Assembly: GCA_040383485.1 (NCBI GenBank)
Contig: JBEIDK010000005.1
Location: forward strand, 1-52,156
DNA length: 52,156 nt
Direction: 5' to 3'
From: JBEIDK01 sp040383485
GTDB lineage: Bacteria > Bacteroidota > Bacteroidia > UBA4408
This document shows positions 9,082 to 17,724 of this stretch, piece by piece (the first letter of the stretch is position 1; the number at the start of each line of letters is the position of its first letter). The position numbers and the translations under genes are program-made. The notes beneath the pieces were generated by a model. That model saw only the letters and a program-made list of their open reading frames with translations. It searched no databases and was not told the DNA's origin.

Positions 9082-9480
9082 ATGACGAATAAAAATTCAA
9101 AAGTAATACTCCCCGATTCAAAAATTATAATTGAATTTGTATTAGATAAAAATAATGAAGATGTAGATGATGAATTAATTGAAAAAATAGAGCATTTAAT
9201 AAATTCAAAATTAAACAATTCAACTACTTTCCATCTTGGATATATCAATTCAAGCAATGCAGAAACATACTTTTTAAATTATGATAAATATCCTGAACTA
9301 TCCATTAAAAAAATACTAATTTTTTATAGCACCTTATCGGTAGAAGATGCAACTGAAATATTAGGAATACTTTTAAATGATTATGCGGATGACCCTCGCA
9401 TTAGAAACATGCGCAATCAAGAGAAAAAAATTATTGATGGCGGCAATGACGAATTCTATACATACGTTGCCTATTCATAA
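9082..9480 (+). CDS. hypothetical protein, 132 aa
   Basis: Unrecognised acidic cytosolic protein without signal peptide or membrane segment. It alternates charged helices (KIIIEFVLDKNNEDVDDEL) with a central region containing LGILLNDYADDPRIRNM. The antisense frame at 9069-9257 is shorter and low-complexity, so this frame was chosen. It follows the deacylase gene by 46 bp on the same strand and converges with the small minus-strand ORF at 9488. Confidence 0.62.
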   Translation: MTNKNSKVILPDSKIIIEFVLDKNNEDVDDELIEKIEHLINSKLNNSTTFHLGYINSSNAETYFLNYDKYPELSIKKILIFYSTLSVEDATEILGILLNDYADDPRIRNMRNQEKKIIDGGNDEFYTYVAYS

Positions 9481-9487
9481 AATTTAT

Positions 9488-9688
9488 TTAATTATCTTCT
9501 TCGCAAAGATAATGTAGGTATAATTCATGAAATGTTTGATGATTTTCAATCCCTAATTCTACAAATGAGTTTGAAATTTTATACGCATTCAAATTATCCT
9601 CTAATGAATGGTTTTGGGTATTCTTTGTGTTTGAGTTTAATTTAAACTCATTACCTGTATTAGATGTGCTCTGCTGTAATCTTTGCAT
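9488..9688 (-). CDS. small hypothetical protein, 66 aa
   Basis: Asn/Gln/Ser-rich N-terminal half followed by a more structured acidic C-terminal half (NHQTFHELYLHYLCEEDN). It has no signal peptide and no recognised family. An AT-rich leader with a TTTTTG-type box lies about 25 bp upstream on the minus strand, which fits a Bacteroidota promoter. It could be a real short protein or a chance frame. Confidence 0.4.
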   Translation of the reverse strand: MQRLQQSTSNTGNEFKLNSNTKNTQNHSLEDNLNAYKISNSFVELGIENHQTFHELYLHYLCEEDN

Positions 9689-9828
9689 ATTTTTTATATT
9701 TTAATTCATGCAAAAATGAATTAAAAAACAAAGCCATGAGTATATTAAACATGAACTTTAAGTTAATAATTCTGGTTCAATATTAATTTTAATTGATGTA
9801 GTCTATTATTTAGACAACAACAAACATC

Positions 9829-10773
9829 TCAAGACACCTCATTAACCAAGAAAAAACAAGCTGTATTACTCTTATTTATTGCTTGTAAACCATTGCCATC
9901 AGTATAAAAATCGGAAAATGATTTATCAATAACCTTTGTAGGATATACGGTAAAAGTATTACCAACAGCAAAACCATTCAACGTCATTTGAAAACTTATG
10001 GCAACAGAACCTTTGTTTTTAATTTTTAATCGCTTGTTAGGATTATATTCTAACTCGGCAAAGATAAGGTTACTATTTCCATCAACCATATCCTTAAATA
10101 CAGTTCTTCTTTGCTGAGCAAACAAAAGATTAGCATCAAAATACTTTTTGTACACTTCGGATTTAGCAATGTTATTTGATGCAATAAATAAGGCGTTTTT
10201 TGTCAATTGCATCGAAAGTTTTTTACGGACACTTTGTTCAACTATTTTGTTGGAAAAAGGTATATCATTCTCATGTTTAAAGCGTTGATATGATATTTCA
10301 TAGATATGAAAAAGTGCCTTTACTTCAGAAATAAATACATCACCTAATTCAACTTTATATTTTTTAATTGAATTGATAAAGTCATTCATAATGATTATAA
10401 AATCTTCGTGGGAGGCATTTTCGAATTTCTCAATTCCTACATTGAATAATGTATGATGTAACGATAGTGAACTATTCAAATGTTTTTTAAGACTTTCTTC
10501 TTTTCTAATCAGACATTTAACTAATTTCTCCTTTTCAATATCAAGAGCTATTCCTGGGCTTATATCTATTAATGTTGAATTATTTTTATTGTTAACAATT
10601 TTCAATAATCCAGCTAAACTATTTTCTGTTTCTGCAATAAGATGAGAATATAATTGATTGTGATTGTTTTTTTGCATTCTTGAGATATGGTCTTGCGAAA
10701 AACTTATATACCTAGAATTTGTGATTGTAGAATCCTCAAAAAAATCATTAAAGATTTTACCTATGTTAATCAT
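9829..10773 (-). CDS. hypothetical protein, 314 aa
   Basis: No family recognised. Residues 1-230 look mostly alpha-helical with many charged residues (for example SHLIAETENSLAGLLKIV and SVRKKLSMQLTKNALFIASN). The last 80 residues look beta-rich (KRLKIKNKGSVAISFQMTL, NTFTVYPTKVIDKSF). There is no signal peptide or membrane segment, so it is probably cytosolic. It stands alone, with 140 bp on the 3' side and about 500 bp of sparsely coding DNA on the 5' side. Confidence 0.65.
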   Translation of the reverse strand: MINIGKIFNDFFEDSTITNSRYISFSQDHISRMQKNNHNQLYSHLIAETENSLAGLLKIVNNKNNSTLIDISPGIALDIEKEKLVKCLIRKEESLKKHLNSSLSLHHTLFNVGIEKFENASHEDFIIIMNDFINSIKKYKVELGDVFISEVKALFHIYEISYQRFKHENDIPFSNKIVEQSVRKKLSMQLTKNALFIASNNIAKSEVYKKYFDANLLFAQQRRTVFKDMVDGNSNLIFAELEYNPNKRLKIKNKGSVAISFQMTLNGFAVGNTFTVYPTKVIDKSFSDFYTDGNGLQAINKSNTACFFLVNEVS

Positions 10774-10890
10774 ACCTTAACTAATAAATTACTTTTTCAC
10801 AAATAAAAGTGTCTATTGTTAGCTATTACTTAAGTTATTATTACTAGTTTATTAAGTAAATAAAAGTAAAGAATTAACATTGGCTTAATG

Positions 10891-11052
10891 TTACCTCATT
10901 CTCATATTTCCTAAATGAAAATTGAAATAACTTACCATTGTTTTAAACCAATACTTAAATCTAGTTTTAATCAACATAAATTTTGTTCTTCTATTTAAAT
11001 GATATATTCTTTGATACTCTTCTGAAAAATAAATTCTTGTTCTCTTTACCAT
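10891..11052 (-). CDS. putative small basic protein, 53 aa
   Basis: ATG-started frame beginning MVKRTRIYFSEEYQRIYH and ending in TAA. It is strongly basic and rich in aromatic residues, with about 15 Lys/Arg in 53 residues, which would suit nucleic-acid or membrane-surface binding. It has no recognised family. It lies alone between two minus-strand genes. The biased composition could also come from an AT-rich chance frame. Confidence 0.33.
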   Translation of the reverse strand: MVKRTRIYFSEEYQRIYHLNRRTKFMLIKTRFKYWFKTMVSYFNFHLGNMRMR

Positions 11053-11112
11053 AATAAAAGTATTAAGTTTTAAAAAGGCTATTAACTAATTAAGTACCCA
11101 AAAGTTAAAAAT

Positions 11113-11193
11113 CATAAATAAGAAAAAAAAGAAGAGAAATGCCATTAATCTTGCTTGATTATCTTTAGATTGATTTGATGATTTACTTTTCAT
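11113..11193 (-). other. short ORF, possible frameshifted membrane peptide
   Basis: The frame encodes 26 residues, a polar start (MKSKSSNQSKDNQARLM) then a hydrophobic tail cut off by TGA. One extra T in the 7-T run would instead extend it to about 35 residues with a full hydrophobic segment (FLFMIFNFWVLN). It may be a real single-helix peptide with a homopolymer indel, or chance. Confidence 0.22.
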
Positions 11194-11281
11194 TGCTTTT
11201 TATTTGTAGCAAAAATATTTGAATCAAATGAGATTAATATTATTATAATATTTTTTTTAAGTTAAATAATAAATAGCCTTA

Positions 11282-11929
11282 TTAAATATACTTTAAAACA
11301 ACAGACTCAATGGTTAATGCAACTGCTTTCGATTTATCAGTAGTTACTTCGAGTGACTCTAGCACTTCCTTATACTTGTAAGCGGTTAATGCATCTTTTT
11401 GATTGTCAAAAAAGGAAGACATTGCACTATTGAAAATTTTATCAGCCTTATATTCTATTTCACAAATATTTCTGCAAAGTATTTTAATTGAAGAGTACTC
11501 AGAGTAATCATGAATTTTATTAAAAATTTGAGTTAGCTCTTGTGCTGCACTATAAATGCAATTGATAAGTTCAACTACCGGTTCCTTAATTTTATTAATA
11601 TCTGGCAGAAGTAATCTATTAGCACTTCCTTGAATATCATCAGTAAAATGAATAAGTTGCTTACTCAAGTATAATATATCTTCCTTATCAAAAGGAGCTA
11701 TAAAACTTTTCTTCATCTCTTCAATAATTACCTTTGCTTTTGAATGACAATTGTTATTCAGTTGAACTAATTCCGATACTAAGCTCAAACGCATTTCATT
11801 ATCAGTTGTTTCAGAAATTCTTTTCATCAGCTCTGTCATTTTTAAACTAACTAAAGCTATGTCATAAAAGAGTGGAAAATAGTTTTTGTTTTTGGGAACG
11901 AAAAACTGTAAAAGTGAATTCAATTTCAT
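11282..11929 (-). CDS. DUF47 / PhoU-like phosphate transport accessory protein
   Basis: Helical cytosolic protein of 215 residues matching the DUF47 (YkaA/Pit-accessory) layout: an N-terminal PKNKNYFPLFYDIA, internal acidic helices with FTDDIQGSANRLLLP, and the C-terminal VTTDKSKAVALTIESVVLKY. DUF47 proteins usually sit beside a PiT phosphate transporter and modulate it, but none is in this window. The start is 10 bp after the stop of the adhesin-like gene, so the two are probably co-transcribed. Confidence 0.82.
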   Translation of the reverse strand: MKLNSLLQFFVPKNKNYFPLFYDIALVSLKMTELMKRISETTDNEMRLSLVSELVQLNNNCHSKAKVIIEEMKKSFIAPFDKEDILYLSKQLIHFTDDIQGSANRLLLPDINKIKEPVVELINCIYSAAQELTQIFNKIHDYSEYSSIKILCRNICEIEYKADKIFNSAMSSFFDNQKDALTAYKYKEVLESLEVTTDKSKAVALTIESVVLKYI

Positions 11930-11939
11930 AGGTCTGTTA

Positions 11940-12512
11940 TTAAGTATTGGAATTATTTAAGGCAACATCTTTATCATTAGTATTAACTTCAACTATATTA
12001 CCATATTTAACGTGGGCACTTATATTGTATCCATTAATACTATTCATGTTTACAATTTTGCTTAATTTCTTCTTTGAATTGGTACTTGCAACAACATTAT
12101 TTAAATTAATAATTCCAGAATACAATTCAAAATGTGCAAAACGATTGATTTGAAATTTTTCTAAATCTACATCTATTTTTCCAGAAAGAATTTTTACATC
12201 GAAACTCTCAAAGGTTCCTTCGGGAGTTAAATTTCCTCTAATATGTCGAAAGGATATTTTGGAATTTGTTGGTACTTTAATTACTACAAGTTTTTTTAAA
12301 TTTTTTGGTATTAAAGTGCTTAATTTTTGTCGTTTAATTGAAATAAAATCGCCCTCATCTTTTATTATCGTAACTAATAATGTTCTTTTAAAACTACCTT
12401 CTATTTCAATATTATCATTGTTATGGCTTATTAATTTGTAATTGCCAGCAATTAACTTTATAATAATTGGTTTTGAATATGAATTATTTATCTTCTGTTT
12501 AAAATATTTCAT
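11940..12512 (-). CDS. DUF4097-like putative adhesin domain protein
   Basis: 190 residues with repeated short beta strands (FKRTLLVTIIKDEGDFISI, SFDVKILSGKIDVDLEKF, FELYSGIINLNNV). This is the layout of DUF4097-type beta-helix domains seen in Bacteroidota. No signal peptide or transmembrane segment is visible, so the cell location is unclear. It sits 40 bp after the FISUMP lipoprotein gene and 10 bp before the DUF47 gene, at the downstream end of the minus-strand cluster. The family call is moderate; the beta-rich fold is the safer statement. Confidence 0.6.
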   Translation of the reverse strand: MKYFKQKINNSYSKPIIIKLIAGNYKLISHNNDNIEIEGSFKRTLLVTIIKDEGDFISIKRQKLSTLIPKNLKKLVVIKVPTNSKISFRHIRGNLTPEGTFESFDVKILSGKIDVDLEKFQINRFAHFELYSGIINLNNVVASTNSKKKLSKIVNMNSINGYNISAHVKYGNIVEVNTNDKDVALNNSNT

Positions 12513-12552
12513 ACAAATACTAATAATTCGAATGGTAATTCTTGGACCTTAA

Positions 12553-13293
12553 CTATTGAATATCCTTAACGCACCTAACACTCATGCCGTAATTCTTTGA
12601 AATACTATGTCTAAAAATATTTTCATTTTTATAGTCCAAATGCCTGTAAAAAGCATTATTACTGGTTGTATTCTCTGTTGATGTCCACCAAAAACCTGTC
12701 GAGGACAAACCAGGGTCTGACCAAACTCCATCTTGTAAGCGGCAACCTCCAGCTAAAGCAGTAAATCCAGATTTGTTGGTAGGCCAAACATTATCATACT
12801 TTTTCCAACCTTTTAATCCTTTAATTTTTAATTGGTCTCCTTGGTCAGTTCCACGCCAACTGATGCTATCGGCTTGTAATTGCGTCATCCCTAAATATTT
12901 TTCTAATATTTTCCAATCATCATCTGTTGGGATATGCCAACCTTCAGGTGCAATTTCATTTGAATCAACAACTGCATACCAGTTATATAACAATCCTGGT
13001 GCATTAGAATTTGCATCATATAAACAATAACTAGAAGATTTGTTTTTCCATGAACTACTAGATTGTGCTGAATTTATTGGTACTCCATTTCTGAAAGTTT
13101 TTACTTTTAAATTTTCAATCATCCACCATTGATTTCCAATTTTCATAGTTTTATAAACATTGCTATCAACATCATAAATTGAATCAATTTGAGGTATTTC
13201 TAACTCAATAGTCTTCTTTTTGCAACTATTAACTACAAGAAGGAATAAAGAAAATATTAAGCTTATTTGGTAAATTTTATTACTAAACCTCAT
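12553..13293 (-). CDS. FISUMP-domain lipoprotein
   Basis: Lipoprotein with signal peptide and lipobox ending VVNSC. It is followed by a Fibrobacter succinogenes major paralogous (FISUMP) domain: GNQWWMIENLKV near residue 55, then YNWYAV, APEGWHIPTDDDWK, FTALAGGCRL, GFWWTSTE and the C-terminal MSVRCVKD. These are the standard landmarks of the family, which is surface-exposed and of unknown biochemical role. An in-frame TTG at 13299 exists, but the ATG at 13293 starts the signal peptide. It begins 6 bp after the stop of the T9SS protein gene, so it belongs to that operon. Confidence 0.88.
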   Translation of the reverse strand: MRFSNKIYQISLIFSLFLLVVNSCKKKTIELEIPQIDSIYDVDSNVYKTMKIGNQWWMIENLKVKTFRNGVPINSAQSSSSWKNKSSSYCLYDANSNAPGLLYNWYAVVDSNEIAPEGWHIPTDDDWKILEKYLGMTQLQADSISWRGTDQGDQLKIKGLKGWKKYDNVWPTNKSGFTALAGGCRLQDGVWSDPGLSSTGFWWTSTENTTSNNAFYRHLDYKNENIFRHSISKNYGMSVRCVKDIQ

Positions 13294-13299
13294 GACCAA

Positions 13300-14637
13300 T
13301 TATTTTTTTGTAAACATTTTCTTAAAAAGATTATTTCCAACATTTAGTTTAAAAATGTAACTCCCAGCAATTAAACTACTAACATTAATTTGTTCTAAAT
13401 TAGTACCATTCAAACTTCCAAGTGCTCTTTCAGCAATCACTTCAGTGCCAAAAGAATTATAAACAGCGTATTTTATTAGATAAACTTCAGAAAGTGTAAA
13501 ATTCAGGTTGATAATGTCGTCTGCTGGATTTGGATATAGGAAAAATTCGAATGTTCCAGTTCTTAACTCAGGGCATACCAAACTCAAGTCTCTATCATTA
13601 CAATAACCAGGATAACAGCATAAAGATTTCAAATTAAAGTTTGCCTTTGGGTCGTAATTACATGCCAAAGTATCTAAGCATCCAAAAATGATTTTATTTT
13701 TGCAAGAATCTTGATTGTTACATCCATAATTATCACTATACTCTAAATAGTTAGGGTCTGTACAACCACATTCTAAAGGAAACTTCAAAAATGGGCATAC
13801 AACCTCTCCATCAAACAAAGTGTCTGCATTTGCAACATATTTTACAATTTTCGTAAACACACCATCTATTTCTTCAACCTCAATGTTTAATTCAAAAGTC
13901 AAATCGCCTTTTGTTGTTAACTGTGCAACTAATACCTGATTGCTATCAGGAACTACTCCGCTAGTACCTGAATTTTGAAGTCCTGCATCGTAGCTTATAA
14001 ACTCATTGCCTTGTACTAATGAACCAAAAATAGTTGAATCTTCTGCAGTATTAAAATCGACTATTCCATAACTTCCCCAGCCATCTGGCAAGGATAGCAT
14101 GGTATCTAAACCATCCGAAGTTATTAATGGAATTCCAGCAAAAGAACTGTTATTGGTTAATAATCCTTCAGCAATAGCTTCGCTTCCTCCATCATTATTT
14201 ATTCCACCAATAACTGAGCCGTCCATATCATAAATTTTTGGCAACCCAAAATACGTATTTGATGTAGATGACTTAGTAGCTTGTCCTATGGTAAGCCACG
14301 TATCTAGAGCAACAGTACTCTCTCCAAGTCTATTTTTACTAAAATCTTTACCAAAGGTTTGACCATCGGTAGCATGGTTGTAAAAATTTTCTGTACTTTT
14401 TATTATTATAGGATGAAAAGCATCCCCATATATTTTTTTAATTTTTGTTCCTGGTTTTAAGTCAATATAAATACGGTAAGTTTTACTACCAATTTCTAAA
14501 ACCCCTCCTGTCATATCGGTTGCATCAATACTATCACTCAAGTAATAGTTTTCAACAAACACTTTTTCAATTTGAGCTTGAACTTTTATACTTGTTAAAA
14601 GTAATAAACACATGATTTGCAAACAAAACAGCCTCAT
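13300..14637 (-). CDS. T9SS-sorted secreted protein with VEKYY module and Cys-rich repeats
   Basis: 445 residues. Signal peptide (1-21, ending VQAQ). An N-terminal module, about 24-285, is shared with the proteins at 17725 and 29959 (VENYYLSDSIDAT, IGSKTYRIYIDLKPG, ALDTWLTIGQ, QVLVAQLTTKGDLTFEL). About 290-345 carry Cys-rich GCTDPNYLEYSDNYGCN and GCLDTLACNYDPKAN repeats of a type common in Bacteroidota surface proteins. A type A T9SS sorting domain from about 364 (FLYPNPADDIINL, ending FKKMFTKK) follows. Cell-surface or secreted. It sits 5 bp after the TonB receptor gene and 6 bp before the FISUMP gene. Confidence 0.85.
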   Translation of the reverse strand: MRLFCLQIMCLLLLTSIKVQAQIEKVFVENYYLSDSIDATDMTGGVLEIGSKTYRIYIDLKPGTKIKKIYGDAFHPIIIKSTENFYNHATDGQTFGKDFSKNRLGESTVALDTWLTIGQATKSSTSNTYFGLPKIYDMDGSVIGGINNDGGSEAIAEGLLTNNSSFAGIPLITSDGLDTMLSLPDGWGSYGIVDFNTAEDSTIFGSLVQGNEFISYDAGLQNSGTSGVVPDSNQVLVAQLTTKGDLTFELNIEVEEIDGVFTKIVKYVANADTLFDGEVVCPFLKFPLECGCTDPNYLEYSDNYGCNNQDSCKNKIIFGCLDTLACNYDPKANFNLKSLCCYPGYCNDRDLSLVCPELRTGTFEFFLYPNPADDIINLNFTLSEVYLIKYAVYNSFGTEVIAERALGSLNGTNLEQINVSSLIAGSYIFKLNVGNNLFKKMFTKK

Positions 14638-14642
14638 TTTAA

Positions 14643-17600
14643 TTAGAATTTATAGGCAACTGCCAATATGTAATTTGTACCATATCTAAATTTATCAAAG
14701 TCAAGCGTGTAACTATCACCATACTTATAAGAACGTCGTATTGGAGCATTTAAAATATCTCTAACGGTAAAACTTGTACTAAAATGTTTGCCAATTTTTT
14801 TTGAAATTTTACAATCAATTAAATGTCGAGGTAATTCAAAAATATCAGGAGAACCATCTGTAGACACCAATACCAATCTTGGTCCTTGTACATTATAACT
14901 AATAGTAACACCTAAACCCAAGGTATCAGAATTATAAGTAAGTATGCCATTAAGCACATAAGGTGATTGCCCAAACATGGTTCTTTTTATCGTATCGACA
15001 GGAATATACTCTTTAACACCACTATTAATCAATAATTGTTGCTGGATAAAGTTTGTCTCAGATTTTACGAAGGTTGCATTAGCTCTGAATTCGAGGTGTT
15101 TCCCTAGTCCTTTTCTAGCTTCAATTTCAATACCCTGCACAAACGACTTATCTACATTTTGCCAGCTATAACCAATATTTGCTTGAACAATTTCAATATG
15201 ATTTTTAAAATCTTTATAAAATATACTTCCCGATATATTATCTCCATTTTCAAAGTAGGACTCTAATCTTAAATCATAGTTATTAATTCTTACCATTTTA
15301 AGTTCGGAATTACCAAAAACTGTAGCCAACAAATTGTAATCAAAAACTACTGTTTCAGACATTTCCCTTGTAGTTGGCCTAGCAACAGTTTGGCTAAAGT
15401 TTAGCCTTAAATTTATTGGTGAGGCCTCCGACTCTCTCAGTTTAAGTATAATATTTGCGCTAGGTAAAAAGCTTAATTCATTTAGTTTACCTGGCTTTAA
15501 ATAAAATAAATCTCCAGGCGAAAATCTTCTTTCATCATCAGGAGCATACTTTAAGGAATCATATTCAAAAACATCGGTAAATATATTTGCTTTTTCTATT
15601 CTTAAGCCCCCAGAGACTCTTAATCTTGGTACAAAGGTATAATCCAATAACGCATAGGTTGATAATATATTATTGCTACCAACTATGCGATTAGATGGTG
15701 CTACATCTCGAATATAATGCTGATTGACTGTGGTGACATTTTGCCCATTAAAGATAGCATTACTAAATCCGTAATTTTCTGTAGCGAAAAAATTATTAAT
15801 ATCATTATTTACTAATACAAAATCAGCCAAAGGACCGTATATAACAGAGTAATTATATTGATTATAATCGCTATTGCCTGATTGATATGCTACTCCTGCT
15901 TTAATTTTTCTTAAATACCCAGTTTTTTCAAATATTGGTAGCTCTCCAGAAATATGAGAATCAAAAATATTATCGTTCAAATATCTGTAAAATCGGCTAC
16001 TATTAACGCCCATCTGATATTCATTTGTTTGCTCTAGTTTTAAGTATTTTAAGTTTTTAAAGTCGGGGGCAATACTGCTTCCTGAGGTATAACTGGCATT
16101 AGCATCAATTTTTAATTTTAAGGATGGTATATAGTGGTTTGATTTATATTGATAAACCAACTGCTTTCTTTGTTCGTAAAATTGCGCTTTAGATATTGAT
16201 GTAAATTCATCATCACTAAAATCGTTAAAGTTTCTTACATTGTTCACACCAATAAAATTAGGCATGAACAATAATGAAACATTATGATTTGGGCTAAATT
16301 TATATGCCAAGTTAAAAAGTGCGCTCCAACCGTTTGTTTCTCTTGCAACTTCTTGCTCAGCTATCGAAGCTACTACATCAACCTTTTCCCCATTAGGACC
16401 TTGTGCAATACCTGCTCTATTTGCCCTAGCATTTGGGTCGAATTGGTTTGAATTTCCATATTTGAATCCTGCCAGAAAGCCGAGTGGTTTTCCAAAAAAT
16501 AATACTTGATTACCGATACTAAAACTTTGGGTAAAATTTAATGGAGCCCTTCTTCTAGTTAGCTCCCAATTGTTCGAAAAAGATTGACCGGACTTTGTTG
16601 CATCTGCATTAATAACTTCAAAAGCTTTACTTTTATAACCAAGTTCATAGTAACTTTTGCGAGCGTTTTGATATGACTCTAAATCATTTATCTTGCCTTT
16701 GTCAAGCAAGCCCAATTCAACCAAACCTAATTTATCGTAAGTTTGATTCCAAGGTGTTTCTTTATTAACGCCTAAGGATTTGTAAAAGTCACCAAGTCCT
16801 AAAGCTACATATTCTTCATATGGGCTTTGATTTGAATTAAATACCACAAAGTCATCATGGCTTTTATTTCTAAATCCATTGTCGTAACCTAACCAGTCCG
16901 TTTCACTTCTTTGAGATGAGAGAACGTCTGTAAGCGTGCTTTGATTATTATAACCTGCAGAACTTTCGATATTTATAGTTAATTTATCAGGATAATCTTT
17001 GGTTTCAACAGAAAGGTAAGCTCCTGCAAAATCACCTGGCAAGTCAGGACTTGCGGTTTTTGTAATGATAATATTGTCTACTAAACTTGAGGGAAATAAA
17101 TCTAGTTTAATATTATTTGTAAATGGGTCTAAAGTTGGTATTCTGGCTCCGTTAATGGTTGTTTTTACATACCTATCTCCAATACCTCTTACAGTAATAA
17201 ACTGGCCATTAGTAGATACTCCTGATACCCTTGCCACTGCACTTGTTACATTTGCATCACCAGTTTTTTTCATGGTTTCGGACGATACAAAGTCAATAGA
17301 GGTAGCTGAATTTTGTTTTAGCTTTACCATATAATAATCTTTGGCTTTTGTAGCCTTAGCTTCTATGGTTACTTCTTTAATTTCTTTGGTAGTAGGTTTT
17401 AAATCAAAGTTTTTGATTAGAATTTCTCCTTTTTTCAATGCGGGTATTAATTCTTCTTTAGGAGTATATCCAATATAAGTAGCTACAATAATTTGAGCAG
17501 TTGAATCAGGCATATTCAAACTGAAGTTACCTTCTAAGTCTGTATTTGTTGCAATGTTTTTGTTTGACTTTAAAGCAACAATACCTCCAATGATACCTTC

Positions 17601-17699
17601 TCCATTTTCATCAGTAATCTTTCCCCTTACAATACCTTGGGCATATATTTCATCAATAAAAGTGAAAATCAATAATAGTATTGATAGAAGATATTTCAT
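14643..17699 (-). CDS. TonB-dependent outer-membrane receptor with CarboxypepD_reg-like domain
   Basis: 1018 residues. Signal peptide (about 1-21), a carboxypeptidase-regulatory-like domain from about 24 (GKITDENGEGIIGGIVAL), a plug domain at about 135-235 (GVSTNGQFITVRGIGDRY), then a long 22-strand-type barrel ending in an aromatic residue (LAVAYKF). It imports an unknown ligand across the outer membrane using TonB energy. No SusD gene is adjacent. Instead it is flanked by two T9SS-exported paralogs (gaps 5 and 25 bp), which suggests they are its surface partners. The substrate cannot be inferred. Confidence 0.93.
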   Translation of the reverse strand: MKYLLSILLLIFTFIDEIYAQGIVRGKITDENGEGIIGGIVALKSNKNIATNTDLEGNFSLNMPDSTAQIIVATYIGYTPKEELIPALKKGEILIKNFDLKPTTKEIKEVTIEAKATKAKDYYMVKLKQNSATSIDFVSSETMKKTGDANVTSAVARVSGVSTNGQFITVRGIGDRYVKTTINGARIPTLDPFTNNIKLDLFPSSLVDNIIITKTASPDLPGDFAGAYLSVETKDYPDKLTINIESSAGYNNQSTLTDVLSSQRSETDWLGYDNGFRNKSHDDFVVFNSNQSPYEEYVALGLGDFYKSLGVNKETPWNQTYDKLGLVELGLLDKGKINDLESYQNARKSYYELGYKSKAFEVINADATKSGQSFSNNWELTRRRAPLNFTQSFSIGNQVLFFGKPLGFLAGFKYGNSNQFDPNARANRAGIAQGPNGEKVDVVASIAEQEVARETNGWSALFNLAYKFSPNHNVSLLFMPNFIGVNNVRNFNDFSDDEFTSISKAQFYEQRKQLVYQYKSNHYIPSLKLKIDANASYTSGSSIAPDFKNLKYLKLEQTNEYQMGVNSSRFYRYLNDNIFDSHISGELPIFEKTGYLRKIKAGVAYQSGNSDYNQYNYSVIYGPLADFVLVNNDINNFFATENYGFSNAIFNGQNVTTVNQHYIRDVAPSNRIVGSNNILSTYALLDYTFVPRLRVSGGLRIEKANIFTDVFEYDSLKYAPDDERRFSPGDLFYLKPGKLNELSFLPSANIILKLRESEASPINLRLNFSQTVARPTTREMSETVVFDYNLLATVFGNSELKMVRINNYDLRLESYFENGDNISGSIFYKDFKNHIEIVQANIGYSWQNVDKSFVQGIEIEARKGLGKHLEFRANATFVKSETNFIQQQLLINSGVKEYIPVDTIKRTMFGQSPYVLNGILTYNSDTLGLGVTISYNVQGPRLVLVSTDGSPDIFELPRHLIDCKISKKIGKHFSTSFTVRDILNAPIRRSYKYGDSYTLDFDKFRYGTNYILAVAYKF

Positions 17700-17724
17700 A
17701 CGAATAGGAGTACAGAATGAAATA

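Larger units (their letters stand above)
10774..11281. other. 500-bp sparsely coding region with small ORFs
   Basis: No large gene was seen between the 314-residue protein and the DUF47 gene. Two short minus-strand frames (10891-11052 and 11113-11193) are listed separately. The rest is very AT-rich, with an unmatched T/A-rich run near 11240-11270 downstream of the DUF47 gene. Confidence 0.5.

Noticed and set aside
14643..17699. Possible SusC identity for the TonB-dependent receptor
   Set aside because: No SusD partner is adjacent, so a generic receptor call is safer.
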